Shown here one piece after another: positions 1 through 10,379 of a DNA stretch of 64,000 nucleotides. Positions within the stretch are counted from its first letter, which is position 1. Each line of letters opens with the position of its first letter. The position numbers were made by a program, and so were the translations under genes. The notes beneath the pieces were generated by a model. That model had not been told where the DNA came from and made no database searches. It saw only the letters and a program-made list of their open reading frames with translations. Source of the stretch: Enterococcus gallinarum NBRC 100675 (GTDB taxonomy: Bacteria; Bacillota; Bacilli; Lactobacillales; Enterococcaceae); the NCBI RefSeq assembly GCF_001544275.1, contig NZ_BCQE01000017.1:25157-89156 (forward strand). Direction: 5' to 3'.

Positions 1-592
1 TTGCTTCCAGATATTCGATGGCTTCTTCAAATTTCCCAGCCATACTCAATGCGGCTCCGGTCCGTTCCAATAAGGAAATACCTGTGATTTCCTGGATATT
101 TTCACTTAGTAATCCTTGATAAAACTCTGCCGCTTCTTGATAACGGTCGGTTGAAAAATACAATTCCGCTAGTGCAAAACGAATCAGCGATTCTTTGGGC
201 AGCAGCTTTTGGGCTTCCAATAATTTTGCTTCACTGACTTCAGGGATCCCAATCAATTGATAGAGATCAGCACTGCTCAATAATGCTCGTGGATAAAAAG
301 AGCTTTGCGGTGTGATCCGATCTAGATAATCAAAAGCTTCGTCGATTTGATCATTTTCCATAGCGATTTCTGCTAACGATAGCAACCATTCTTCATTTTC
401 GGGGTCACGTTCTTGCAGTGTATCAAATACTTCTCTTGCTTCTTCTAAAAAGCCGATTTGGATCAATTCTTCTCCTAATTCGGCTAAGACTTCATTTTGA
501 TCTGATTGCAGGGCTTTTGCAAAATTCAATTGTGCATCAGCTAAATTCTCGGCTGCTAATGCCTGTAACATTTTTTCACTATATGTTTCCAT
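1..592 (-). CDS. TPR-repeat protein (3' end outside window)
   Basis: This gene runs off the left edge; 197 residues from its N-terminus are present. It starts at an ATG whose first base is 592, directly after the TAG stop of the upstream gene, with the ribosome site AGAGGAAC inside that gene's last codons, so the two are probably co-translated. The sequence is alanine-, leucine- and glutamate-rich, with repeating helical pairs of the tetratricopeptide type (for example around residues 35-70 and 135-165). No signal peptide or membrane segment is seen. TPR proteins are scaffolds for protein-protein contacts; the partner cannot be told from sequence. Confidence 0.75.
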   Translation of the reverse strand, partial: METYSEKMLQALAAENLADAQLNFAKALQSDQNEVLAELGEELIQIGFLEEAREVFDTLQERDPENEEWLLSLAEIAMENDQIDEAFDYLDRITPQSSFYPRALLSSADLYQLIGIPEVSEAKLLEAQKLLPKESLIRFALAELYFSTDRYQEAAEFYQGLLSENIQEITGISLLERTGAALSMAGKFEEAIEYLEA

Positions 593-1642
593 CTAAGTTC
601 CTCTTATCTGATTGATTATTGTTTGGTAAGCGCTCATTGTCTGGACGAGATCCTCTTCTAATGCGCTAGTTCTGCCCCCTATTGTACCAATTTCTGATAA
701 AAAAAGCAGTTTTTTCTCTTTTTTCTGTAACAGCAGAACTTGCTGAAAATAGTCGCTTAAAGATAGTTGGTCAGGCAATACGAGGGGGTACCCCAATTGG
801 TCAAGCCACAAGCAAAGCTTATCTAATTTGACTGCTAACTGCTGTTGTTGAACATTCCAGATTAAGTGAAAGAGTAGGCCATAAAAAAGTTTCATTGCAT
901 CAGACAGCAAATGTCCATTTTCCGTCTTATAAAAAGCATCTGTAAAGACTTGTCCATATTCTTCAAGTGCTGCACCATTTGCTTGATAGGCTTGGATCAC
1001 CCGATCTGTATACGCTGCAAACGAACGATTGTTTACTTGTTTTTCTGTCAGAAACGTACGAAAGAGTTCCCGCAGAAAAGCTTGATCCGTGAGCAGTCCG
1101 CAACGAATCAATACAAGCAAGTCCACCAATTTCCCATCTTTTTGTTTTTCAGCAATCGTTTGATCGTATACGACCACTTGCGGTACATTGGGACTTTGCA
1201 AAACAGGGATATCTGGTTTCTTAACAATGATCGCAGATTCTTTGACACTTTTAGCTAACGCCCGTAAAGACACCGGAATCAACCAAAGATCGCTCGTCAG
1301 AATCGACGTGTAGTGAATAAAACTGCTTAACGCCAGCACGCCTTCATTGCCGAAACCCACGATCAAATAGTTCTCCTGTTTCGAAAAGCGGCTTAGGAAG
1401 GACATAAAGGCCTGAAATTCCGTAAAATTATTGCAATACATTTGATTGGTACAAATATACCAGCTGACTTCTTTGGGTAAAAACAAACGGGTCAGTTTTT
1501 CAGAGAAACGATCATAATACCGCTGATTTGTGAGAATGATGACTTGATCATTGGAAATTTCCTGCGTCCGTAAAACAGCATTCAATGTTTCTCCATACAA
1601 GATTTGCGTCTGCTGTTCTTTTCTAGAAAAGACAAATTCCAT
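593..1642 (-). CDS. Degenerate 3-dehydroquinate synthase-like protein
   Basis: The 349-residue product shows only a faint resemblance to AroB. A segment starting YLIVGFGNEGVLALSSFIHY occupies the place of AroB's GGG-containing NAD loop, and a later stretch (PQVVVYDQTIAEKQKDGKLV) resembles the 'P..vl.D...L.tLP..e...G..E' region. The glycine triplet and the metal-binding Glu/His residues of true AroB are not recognisable, so catalysis is unlikely. I start it at the ATG at 1642, about 6 nt after a GGGGGCGG stretch, rather than at the longer ATG at 1657. It abuts the TPR gene with no gap. The role is unknown; a paralogue repurposed after loss of activity is my inference. Confidence 0.55.
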   Translation of the reverse strand: MEFVFSRKEQQTQILYGETLNAVLRTQEISNDQVIILTNQRYYDRFSEKLTRLFLPKEVSWYICTNQMYCNNFTEFQAFMSFLSRFSKQENYLIVGFGNEGVLALSSFIHYTSILTSDLWLIPVSLRALAKSVKESAIIVKKPDIPVLQSPNVPQVVVYDQTIAEKQKDGKLVDLLVLIRCGLLTDQAFLRELFRTFLTEKQVNNRSFAAYTDRVIQAYQANGAALEEYGQVFTDAFYKTENGHLLSDAMKLFYGLLFHLIWNVQQQQLAVKLDKLCLWLDQLGYPLVLPDQLSLSDYFQQVLLLQKKEKKLLFLSEIGTIGGRTSALEEDLVQTMSAYQTIINQIRGT

Positions 1643-1747
1643 ACATCCGCCCCCCATCTACGATTTGTTACTTCTATTATAACAAGAATCAACCATTTCA
1701 CCTACTAACTAGCGAAAGGATGAGGGAAAGTCATGGATTTGAAATCA

Positions 1748-1788
1748 AAAAACAAACGACCTCTTTTTTAAAAAAGGTCGTTTGTTTC
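1748..1788 (-). terminator. Terminator after ilvA
   Basis: An inverted repeat (AAACAAACGACCT paired with AGGTCGTTTGTTT) flanks an A/T-only loop just downstream of ilvA on the minus strand and ends the ilv operon. Confidence 0.7.
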
Positions 1789-1808
1789 GTAACGCTTGGT
1801 TCATAAAA

Positions 1809-3062
1809 TCAAACAAGAAGAGTATAGAGAGATTGATTGTCCCGCAAATCAATATATTGTGGATCAAATCTTGACATTCGCGCCAGTAGTGGGGGCAGAT
1901 CTTCTTGCCTTTTTAGCAGAATCCCTAACAGTACTGGTCCTGTTCCGCGATTGATTTTTTTGGTGTATTCAAATCGAGTGATATCATCCGTAGGACCCAA
2001 AATATTGCTAACGAATTCTTTCAACGCCCCAGGTCTTTGAGGAAAATTGACTACAAAATAATGTTTTAGTCCTTGATAAATCAAGGACTTTTCCTCAATC
2101 TCTGCCATTCGAGTGCTATCATTATTGCCGCCGCTGATAATACAAACAACGGTTTTCCCTTTAATCTCTTCTTTGATCAATTCCAGAGCGGCGACACTCA
2201 GTGCTCCCGCTGGTTCTGCCACCACTGCTTGTTTGCTGTATAAGTCCAAGATAGTTTGGCAAATCAAGCCCTCATCTACCGCTACTAGTCGATCGACGTA
2301 CTGGGCCGCATGCTGGTAGGTCAATTGACCGACTTTTTTGACAGCTGCTCCATCTACAAATTTATCGATCTGCTCTAATGTGGTCGGACCATGATTATCA
2401 AAAGCCGCCTGCATCGAAGCGGCACCTAAAGGTTCAGCGCCAACCATTGAGATTGTAGGCTGTTTTGCTTTCAAATAAGTTGCAACACCACTGATCAACC
2501 CGCCACCGCCAATTGCTGCCACAACATAATCGATAGAATAATTGCGCTGCTTTGCTTCTGCCATCAGTTCAACTGCCAATGTTCCTTGGCCTGCAATAAT
2601 GGCGGGATCATCAAAGGGATCAATAAACGCCATTCGATGGTCTTTGGCATAGTGCTGGGCTGCCTCGGCGGATGCATCGAAGGTATCACCGACAAGTTCG
2701 ATACGGACAAAATCACCGCCAAAAAACAAAACTTGCGCTACTTTTTGTTGTGGTGTCGTCGTCGGCATAAAGATAACCGCCGACACTTTCAATTCATGAC
2801 AGGTATAGGCGACCCCTTGGGCATGATTGCCGGCACTTGCACAGACAACCCCCCGCTTCAGTATAGCCGGATCTTGCTGTGCGATTGCATAATATGCCCC
2901 CCGCAGTTTAAACGATCGGACCTTCTGAAGATCCTCCCGTTTCAGCAAGACAGTCGCTTGATACTTCTCGGATAAAAACCGATCATACTGTAAAGGTGTC
3001 TTTGAAACGACTGATTGCAAGCTTTCATGTGCTTGTTCTATTTGATCGACAGATACCAGCAA
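1809..3062 (-). CDS. ilvA: Threonine dehydratase (biosynthetic), IlvA
   Basis: It deaminates threonine to 2-oxobutanoate, the first step of isoleucine synthesis, in the cytosol. The PLP-binding lysine lies in SFKLRGAY (Lys52) and the phosphate-binding loop in AAIGGGGLISG (about residue 185). A single ACT-like regulatory domain follows from about residue 330, giving the 417-residue short form typical of Firmicutes. Translation starts at TTG (3062), the only start suitably placed (8 nt) behind the strong site GGAGG. It is the last gene of the ilvDBNCA run, 13 nt after ilvC, and a terminator follows. Isoleucine feedback is expected from the family. Confidence 0.95.
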   Translation of the reverse strand: MLVSVDQIEQAHESLQSVVSKTPLQYDRFLSEKYQATVLLKREDLQKVRSFKLRGAYYAIAQQDPAILKRGVVCASAGNHAQGVAYTCHELKVSAVIFMPTTTPQQKVAQVLFFGGDFVRIELVGDTFDASAEAAQHYAKDHRMAFIDPFDDPAIIAGQGTLAVELMAEAKQRNYSIDYVVAAIGGGGLISGVATYLKAKQPTISMVGAEPLGAASMQAAFDNHGPTTLEQIDKFVDGAAVKKVGQLTYQHAAQYVDRLVAVDEGLICQTILDLYSKQAVVAEPAGALSVAALELIKEEIKGKTVVCIISGGNNDSTRMAEIEEKSLIYQGLKHYFVVNFPQRPGALKEFVSNILGPTDDITRFEYTKKINRGTGPVLLGILLKRQEDLPPLLARMSRFDPQYIDLRDNQSLYTLLV

Positions 3063-3075
3063 TCACTGTTCCTCC

Positions 3076-4589
<1,514 letters not shown>

Positions 4590-4595
4590 AGTCTT

Positions 4596-6293
4596 TTAAA
4601 CTCCTATCATCTCATGATTGGCTTTTCCTGGTGGAATCATTGGCAGCACATGTTCCGTTGGCGAGATCAGTACCTCGATTAGTCGTGCACCAGGTTCTAG
4701 CAATGCATCGGCCAAATCGTTGATCAATTGATCTGGGGTTTCGATCCGCACACTATTGATGCCATATGCTTCTGCTAATTGGCCAAAATTTGGCTGTTTA
4801 GCAAATACAGAAGCAGAACGGCGTTCATTATGAAACGTTTCTTGCCATTGCCGTACCATCCCAAGAGAGCGGTTATTCATCAAAATGAATTTGACATCCA
4901 GACCATAATCATTTAGCAGAGCAAACTCTTGATTGGTCATTTGGAAACCGCCATCGCCTACAAAAACGACTATCTTTTTTTCAGGACAAGCAAATTTTGC
5001 CCCTATGCCTGCGGGGATGCCATACCCCATTGTTCCTAAACCTCCGCTAGTGATCAGCTGTTTGGGAAATCGGAAAGGATAGTATTGAGCGACCCACATT
5101 TGGTGTTGACCAACATCGGTAACAATAACGGCTTCCCCTTTCGTCAAGCGTCCCACTTCTTCAATCAATTTTTGCGGCTTGATTTCCTTTGTTTCCTCGC
5201 GGTCATACCGATAAGGATGTTCTTTTTTTCGTTTTTGACAACGATTGAGCCATTCCTTGCAATCTAATTCCTCCGCAGGATAGCGCAGCAACTGGGTCAA
5301 AGCTGCTTTCGCATCCGCCACGATCGGAATGGTTGTTTGAACGACTTTTCCGATTTCTGCAGGATCAATATCGATATGAGCAATGATTGCCTGTTGTCCA
5401 AATTGACTGCCGGCTGTTGCTAATCGGTCATCAAAACGTGAGCCAATATTGATGATCAAATCCGCTTCAGATAATGCCATATTCGCAGCATACGTGCCAT
5501 GCATGCCTCCCATTCCTAAGAATAAGGGATGATCTGTTGGCACCAATCCAAGACCTAAGAGCGTGGTTACGATCGGCAAACGATGGGTTTCGACAAACAA
5601 ACGCAATTCTTCGGCTGCATTGGCGGCACATACCCCTGCTCCCGCCAAGACAACTGGACGTTTTGCTTGTTTTAAACAATTCATCAATTTCTCGATTTGC
5701 AAAATAGATGGAAAGACGGTGGGTTGATAGCTTTTTCGCTCAATCGGCAGTTCAATGACTGCGGCTGTCCGCTGAAGCGTGACATCTTTTGGCAAGTCGA
5801 TCACCACTGGACCTTTTCTACCCGTTGTAGCGATATGAAAAGCTTCTGCGATCACTCGCGGCAAATCATCGACATGTCTAACTTGATAATTATGTTTAGT
5901 GATCGGTAATGTGATCCCTAGAATATCCGCCTCTTGAAAAGCATCTTTGCCAATACCGGCTGTTGCTACTTGACCGGTGATCACCACTAATGGAACGGAA
6001 TCACTCATGGCATCAGCGATGCCTGTTACCACATTGGTGGCTCCTGGTCCACTAGTCACTAGGACAACGCCGGCTTTTCCGGTGGCTTTGGCATAGCCTT
6101 CTGCTGCGTGGACAGCGCCTTGTTCGTGACGCGCTAAAATATTCGGAATCGCAGCATCGTAGAGTTGGTCATATAATGGCAAGACCGCTCCGCCAGGATA
6201 CCCGAAAATCAGTTCTACTGCTTGTTTCTGCAAGCTATCGACTAACACTTCGGCACCGGTTCGAGTTACTTCATTCAACTGGATATTCTCCAT
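4596..6293 (-). CDS. ilvB: Acetolactate synthase large subunit, IlvB
   Basis: This ThDP- and FAD-dependent catalytic subunit (565 residues) condenses pyruvate with pyruvate or 2-oxobutanoate. The N-terminal domain has GYPGGAVLPLYD and the catalytic glutamate Glu57 in ARHEQGAVHAAEG. The ThDP/Mg2+ motif GDGGFQM followed about 20 residues later by MNN lies near residue 440. It is the anabolic enzyme rather than the catabolic AlsS, because it is followed by its small subunit and sits in the ilv operon. Its ATG overlaps the end of ilvD by one base (6293). Confidence 0.96.
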   Translation of the reverse strand: MENIQLNEVTRTGAEVLVDSLQKQAVELIFGYPGGAVLPLYDQLYDAAIPNILARHEQGAVHAAEGYAKATGKAGVVLVTSGPGATNVVTGIADAMSDSVPLVVITGQVATAGIGKDAFQEADILGITLPITKHNYQVRHVDDLPRVIAEAFHIATTGRKGPVVIDLPKDVTLQRTAAVIELPIERKSYQPTVFPSILQIEKLMNCLKQAKRPVVLAGAGVCAANAAEELRLFVETHRLPIVTTLLGLGLVPTDHPLFLGMGGMHGTYAANMALSEADLIINIGSRFDDRLATAGSQFGQQAIIAHIDIDPAEIGKVVQTTIPIVADAKAALTQLLRYPAEELDCKEWLNRCQKRKKEHPYRYDREETKEIKPQKLIEEVGRLTKGEAVIVTDVGQHQMWVAQYYPFRFPKQLITSGGLGTMGYGIPAGIGAKFACPEKKIVVFVGDGGFQMTNQEFALLNDYGLDVKFILMNNRSLGMVRQWQETFHNERRSASVFAKQPNFGQLAEAYGINSVRIETPDQLINDLADALLEPGARLIEVLISPTEHVLPMIPPGKANHEMIGV

Positions 6294-7993
6294 TATGCTT
6301 CCTCCTCCTCGCTGATTTTCATGATCGCCCCGGTATTTGCTGATGTGACTAACGCCGTATATCGTGCCAGCCAGCCTTTCTTCACTTTAGCCCTAAACTT
6401 GGGACGTGTTTGTGCGCGCAGCATGAATTCTTCCTCTGAGACTAAAACTTCCAATGAACGATTTTGCAGATCAATCACGATGTCATCTCCATCACGGATC
6501 AAAGAGATCGGTCCACCGGCTGCCGCCTCAGGAGAGATATGCCCAACTGCGATCCCTCTCGTGGCCCCTGAAAAGCGTCCATCTGTGATCAGTGCAACCT
6601 CTTTGCCTAACCCTCGTCCAACAATACTCGAAGTCGGCGCCAACATTTCCGGCATCCCGGGACCTCCTTTAGGCCCTTCATAGCGGATCACCACGACATG
6701 CCCTTTTTGGACCGTATGATTGTCGATTGCGGCTACTGCATCATCATGAGAATCGAAACAAATTGCTTTTCCTTTAAAAAGCTGAATGCTTGGGTCAACC
6801 CCCCCCACTTTGATGACACTTCCCTGAGGCGCAAGATTGCCGTAAAGGATCGATAAGCCGCCGACAGGGCTGTACGGATTCTCCTTTGGATGAATCACTT
6901 CTTCATTTTTGATTGTCGCCTGAGCGACATTTTCCCGCAAGGTTTTGCCAGTGACTGTCAGCCGATCTGGATGGATCGCCCCCTCGATATCGACCAATTG
7001 CCGTATAATGGCAGAGACGCCGCCAGCTGTATGGACATCATGCATGGAATAAGCGGAAGATGGCGCAATTTTTGAGAGATAAGGAACTCGTTCGGCAATC
7101 TCATTGACCCGCCTCAAGTCATAATCGATCTCCCCTTCGTTCGCAATAGCTAATGTATGCAAGACGGTATTGGTAGAGCCCCCCATTGCCATATCAAGAG
7201 CAAACGCATCATCGATGGCTTCCTCTGTTACGATATCCCGGGGCTTGACTTGATTCTTCACTAAATCCATCAGATGGAATGCCGCTTTGCGAACAAGTTC
7301 CCGTCGTTCTTGCGAAACTGCCAGAATCGTCCCATTTCCTGGTAATGCCAATCCTAAGATTTCCAAAAGACAGTTCATGGAATTGGCTGTGAACATGCCG
7401 GCACAGGAACCACAGGTGGGACAAGCATTTTTTTCCATGAATTCAAAATCTGCCTGTGACATTTTGCCCTCTTTAAAGGCGCCTACTGCTTCGAACATGG
7501 AAGATAACGTCGTCTGATGGCCTCTAGGATCAATCCCGGCTTTCATAGGTCCCCCAGAGCAGAAAATTGCTGGCACATTGGTACGCATAGCTGCTAAGAT
7601 CATCCCAGGCGTAATTTTATCGCAGTTGGGGATGTAAAAAACACCATCGAACCAATGGGCATTGATGACTGTTTCAGCTGAGTCAGCAATCAGTTCACGA
7701 CTTGGCAATGAGTAACGCATCCCGATATGTCCCATGGCGATTCCATCATCTACCCCAATTGTATTGAATTCAAAAGGAATCCCCCCGGCTTCTCGAATGG
7801 CTTCTTTGGCAATATCTGCTAGTTCTCGCAGATGGACGTGACCAGGTACGATATCGATATACGAGTTGCAAATGGCAATAAAAGGCTTATTCATATCTTG
7901 GATATTTTTTACTTGTCCTGTCGCATAAAGCAAACTCCTTGCTGGAGCTGCCTCAATGCCTTTTTTTATCTGATCACTTCTCAATTCCATCAT
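6293..7993 (-). CDS. ilvD: Dihydroxy-acid dehydratase, IlvD
   Basis: It dehydrates the dihydroxy acids to 2-oxo acids, the step common to valine and isoleucine. The 566-residue protein carries the iron-sulfur cysteines Cys42, Cys124 (NCDKITPG) and the CPTCGSC group at 191-197. Two consecutive ATG codons (7993, 7990) follow GGCGGGAG; either could start. It is the first structural gene after the attenuator, only 16 nt beyond the terminator's U-run, so transcription into the whole operon is set by that leader. Confidence 0.96.
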   Translation of the reverse strand: MMELRSDQIKKGIEAAPARSLLYATGQVKNIQDMNKPFIAICNSYIDIVPGHVHLRELADIAKEAIREAGGIPFEFNTIGVDDGIAMGHIGMRYSLPSRELIADSAETVINAHWFDGVFYIPNCDKITPGMILAAMRTNVPAIFCSGGPMKAGIDPRGHQTTLSSMFEAVGAFKEGKMSQADFEFMEKNACPTCGSCAGMFTANSMNCLLEILGLALPGNGTILAVSQERRELVRKAAFHLMDLVKNQVKPRDIVTEEAIDDAFALDMAMGGSTNTVLHTLAIANEGEIDYDLRRVNEIAERVPYLSKIAPSSAYSMHDVHTAGGVSAIIRQLVDIEGAIHPDRLTVTGKTLRENVAQATIKNEEVIHPKENPYSPVGGLSILYGNLAPQGSVIKVGGVDPSIQLFKGKAICFDSHDDAVAAIDNHTVQKGHVVVIRYEGPKGGPGMPEMLAPTSSIVGRGLGKEVALITDGRFSGATRGIAVGHISPEAAAGGPISLIRDGDDIVIDLQNRSLEVLVSEEEFMLRAQTRPKFRAKVKKGWLARYTALVTSANTGAIMKISEEEEA

Positions 7994-8009
7994 CTCCCGC
8001 CTATTTCAT

Positions 8010-8048
8010 AAAAAAAAGCACCCCGGTTTATAATAAACTGGGATGCTT
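8010..8048 (-). terminator. Attenuator terminator of the ilv operon
   Basis: On the minus strand AGCATCCCAGTTTA pairs with TAAACCGGGGTGCT (14 positions, one mismatch, one G-U) around a TTA loop, followed by eight U. Its 5' arm (8035-8044) can instead pair with 8056-8065, a competing antiterminator. It lies between the leader peptide and ilvD, so it works as a conditional terminator. Confidence 0.85.
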
Positions 8049-8114
8049 TGCCAGAATCCCATTTTACTTACGCAAATAGGACTCAAACAAACGGATAAAT
8101 TTTGCTTCCGTGTT

Positions 8115-8168
8115 CTAAGTCCTGGTCTCAATAATAATGACTAATAAATATTGATTAAAATTGCGCAT
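8115..8168 (-). CDS. Ilv operon leader peptide
   Basis: This is a 17-codon ORF, MRNFNQYLLVIIIETRT, with the site AAGGAG 9 nt before its ATG. It contains Leu-Leu-Val-Ile-Ile-Ile in a row, the products of the operon it precedes plus leucine. It lies 47 nt after the predicted transcription start and is followed by nested alternative hairpins ending in the terminator at 8010-8048. It should serve as a ribosome-borne sensor of branched-chain aminoacyl-tRNA, not as a functional peptide. The placement, codon content and ribosome site together make this more than a chance ORF. Confidence 0.85.
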   Translation of the reverse strand: MRNFNQYLLVIIIETRT

Positions 8169-8220
8169 GAAAAATGGCTCCTTCATTAAAATATTTGCTG
8201 TTTTCTTGTAATTGTTTAAT

Positions 8221-8249
8221 AATATAGCGCGAAAAAAAATTCTTGTCAA
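8221..8249 (-). promoter_or_regulatory. Promoter of the ilv operon
   Basis: A perfect -35 TTGACA (8244-8249) is separated by 17 nt from a -10 TATATT (8221-8226). Transcription would start near 8214, giving a leader of about 220 nt before ilvD. Confidence 0.8.
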
Positions 8250-8251
8250 TG

Positions 8252-8266
8252 AATTTTCTGAATTTT
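8252..8266 (-). promoter_or_regulatory. CodY-type box at the ilv promoter
   Basis: AATTTTCTGAATTTT (plus strand) matches the CodY consensus AATTTTCWGAAAATT at 13 of 15 positions and ends 2 bp upstream of the -35 element. In other Firmicutes, CodY bound to branched-chain amino acids represses ilv genes, so repression here is the natural inference. Confidence 0.65.
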
Positions 8267-8350
8267 TTTGCAATTGATCCGATAAATGTACTTTTAGTAG
8301 ACGGATCTACATTGGATTTTTGATGAAAATAGGGATAAGTAAATTTATGT

Positions 8351-8381
8351 ACAAAAAAACCCTTGATTACTCAAGGGTTTG
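8351..8381 (-). terminator. Terminator of hup
   Basis: AAACCCTTGA-GTAA-TCAAGGGTTT followed by a run of U on the minus strand, 11 nt after the hup stop. Confidence 0.85.
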
Positions 8382-8391
8382 GAAGACTCAA

Positions 8392-8667
8392 TTATTTCAC
8401 TGCGTCTTTAAGAGCTTTACCTGGTTTGAATGCAGGTACTTTGCTAGCAGGGATCTTGATTTCTTCACCAGTTTGTGGGTTACGTCCTTTGCGTTCTGCA
8501 CGAGAACGAACTTCAAAGTTACCAAAGCCGATCAATTGAACTTTTTCACCGTTAGCTAAAGCGTCTTGAATTGTTGAGAAGACAGCGTCTACTGCTGCTG
8601 TAGCGTCTTTCTTTGTCAAGTCAGTAGCTGCTGCAACTTTTTCGATTAATTCTGCTTTATTTGCCAT
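8392..8667 (-). CDS. hup: DNA-binding protein HU
   Basis: This 91-residue histone-like protein bends and compacts DNA. It begins [12 protein letters not shown] and carries the HU signature [18 protein letters not shown] with the DNA-contacting beta arm and its proline. I use the ATG at 8667, 8 nt after AGGAGG; the frame is open further upstream only through a GTG lying inside the ribosome site. It is a single-gene unit between terminators. The upstream region holds A/T-rich palindromes (8744-8765, 8771-8780) but no clear promoter. Confidence 0.97.
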   Translation of the reverse strand: MANKAELIEKVAAATDLTKKDATAAVDAVFSTIQDALANGEKVQLIGFGNFEVRSRAERKGRNPQTGEEIKIPASKVPAFKPGKALKDAVK

Positions 8668-8743
8668 GGATGGTTTCACCTCCTGATTATTTTTTTGATG
8701 TCATACATCAACAAAAATCTTGAGTGGTCCAAGGTTTTTGTCA

Positions 8744-8765
8744 AATATTGATATCCATCAATATT
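8744..8765. repeat. Palindrome upstream of hup
   Basis: A 9-bp inverted repeat, AATATTGAT and ATCAATATT around ATCC. Its neighbour ATAACGTTAT (8771-8780) is a perfect palindrome. They could be operator sites or a 5' UTR hairpin; nothing in the sequence decides. Confidence 0.4.
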
Positions 8766-8901
8766 CTGATATAACGTTATCATAAGAACGTTGTAATATC
8801 AAGGATTTTAACGTTTTTACTACTGTTTTTTTTAGGATTTATCGTTTTTCTGTCAAAAGAATAGAATTCTTTGTCAAAAGCAGCAAAGTATGATAAAATC
8901 G

Positions 8902-10212
8902 CTACTTTCGTCTTCTTGGAATGATTCGAATCGGAGTTCCTTCAAAAGTAAATGCTTTCCGGATCTGATTCTCTAAAAAGCGCGCATAAGAAAAATGCAT
9001 CAACTCTTCTTCATTAACAAAAATAACAAATGTTGGTGGCTTGACCGCAACTTGTGTCGCATAAAAAATCTTCAATCGTTTTCCTTTATCCGTTGGCGTT
9101 GGATTGATGGCTACTGCATCCATGATCACATCATTCAATAATGCAGAAGGGATACGCATGTTTTGATTCATGCTGACTTCTTCGATCAAAGCTGGCAATT
9201 GATTTAACCGCTGTTTCGTTGCCGCTGAAACAAAGATGATTGGGGCATAATCTAAGTATTGAAACTCATCACGAATCTCCGCTTCAAAGTCTCGCATGGT
9301 ATTGGTTTCTTTTTTTAGCAGATCCCATTTATTGACAACTAGGATGATCCCACGGCCAGCTTCATGAGCATAGCCAGCGATTCGTTTGTCCTGTTCACGA
9401 ATTCCTTCTTCTGCATTCAAGACCATTAGAACCACATCGGAACGTTCGATGGCACGCATCGCTCGCATGACACTGTATTTCTCTGTTGATTCGTAAACTT
9501 TTCCTTTTTTACGCATTCCTGCAGTATCAATCATAGTGAACTCTTGCCCATTTTCACTTGTAAAATGAGTATCGATCGCATCCCGGGTCGTTCCTTCGAT
9601 ATCCGAAACGATGACACGTTCTTCACCTAAAATCGCATTGATTAACGAAGATTTCCCGACATTTGGTCGCCCAATCAAACTAAATTTGATGATCGATTCG
9701 TCCTCTTCCTCTGCTTCTTCTGTAAAATGCTTAACGGCTTCATCAAGCACATCACCGATCCCTAATCCATGACTGCCAGATATTGGATACGGATCACCTA
9801 ATCCTAATGTATAGAATTCATAGATATCTGCACGCATTTCTGGATTGTCGACTTTATTGACCGCTAGAATCACAGGTTTATTGCTCTTATACAAAAGGCG
9901 AGCAACAAGTTCATCTGCATCCGTCACACCTTCTCTGGCACTCGTAATGAAGACGATCACATCTGCTTCATCGATCGCAATTTCTGCTTGATGTTTGATT
10001 TGATCCATAAACGGCTCATCGCCTAAGTCGATTCCACCTGTATCGATAATACTGAACTCTCGACCTAACCATTCACCTGTTGCATAAATTCGGTCTCTCG
10101 TCACACCCGGAGTATCCTCAACGATCGAGATTCGTTCTCCGGCAATCCGGTTGAAAATAGTCGATTTCCCGACATTCGGACGTCCGACGATCGCAATTGT
10201 TGGATTTGACAT
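8902..10212 (-). CDS. der: Ribosome biogenesis GTPase Der (EngA)
   Basis: This protein has two tandem GTPase domains and assists 50S subunit assembly. The 436-residue protein has GRPNVGKS at residues 10-17 and again near residue 182, each followed by DTPG/DTAG and NKVD/NKWD motifs, then a C-terminal KH-like domain ending in RRRK. It is downstream of rpsA on the same strand, with a terminator between them (10323-10371), so it probably has its own promoter. Confidence 0.97.
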   Translation of the reverse strand: MSNPTIAIVGRPNVGKSTIFNRIAGERISIVEDTPGVTRDRIYATGEWLGREFSIIDTGGIDLGDEPFMDQIKHQAEIAIDEADVIVFITSAREGVTDADELVARLLYKSNKPVILAVNKVDNPEMRADIYEFYTLGLGDPYPISGSHGLGIGDVLDEAVKHFTEEAEEEDESIIKFSLIGRPNVGKSSLINAILGEERVIVSDIEGTTRDAIDTHFTSENGQEFTMIDTAGMRKKGKVYESTEKYSVMRAMRAIERSDVVLMVLNAEEGIREQDKRIAGYAHEAGRGIILVVNKWDLLKKETNTMRDFEAEIRDEFQYLDYAPIIFVSAATKQRLNQLPALIEEVSMNQNMRIPSALLNDVIMDAVAINPTPTDKGKRLKIFYATQVAVKPPTFVIFVNEEELMHFSYARFLENQIRKAFTFEGTPIRIIPRRRK

Positions 10213-10322
10213 TTTTTACCCTCCATTTATAAGAAGCAAACTGCTGAATACAGCTGCTTCTGCTTTTCAATCTTTCTTAGTTTACCTAATGCATCCCTAA
10301 CTTGCAAGTCTTGATGACAAAC

Positions 10323-10371
10323 AAAAAAGCAGCTTATAACAAATTCAAAAAACGAATCGTTATAAGCTGCT
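10323..10371 (-). terminator. Terminator of rpsA
   Basis: AGCAGCTTATAAC and GTTATAAGCTGCT form a perfect 13-bp stem followed by six U on the minus strand, just after the rpsA stop. Confidence 0.9.
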
Positions 10372-10379
10372 AGGCTAGA

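Noticed and set aside
8010..8214. T-box leader before ilvD
   Set aside because: No conserved T-box sequence; the leader peptide and overlapping hairpins explain the region.
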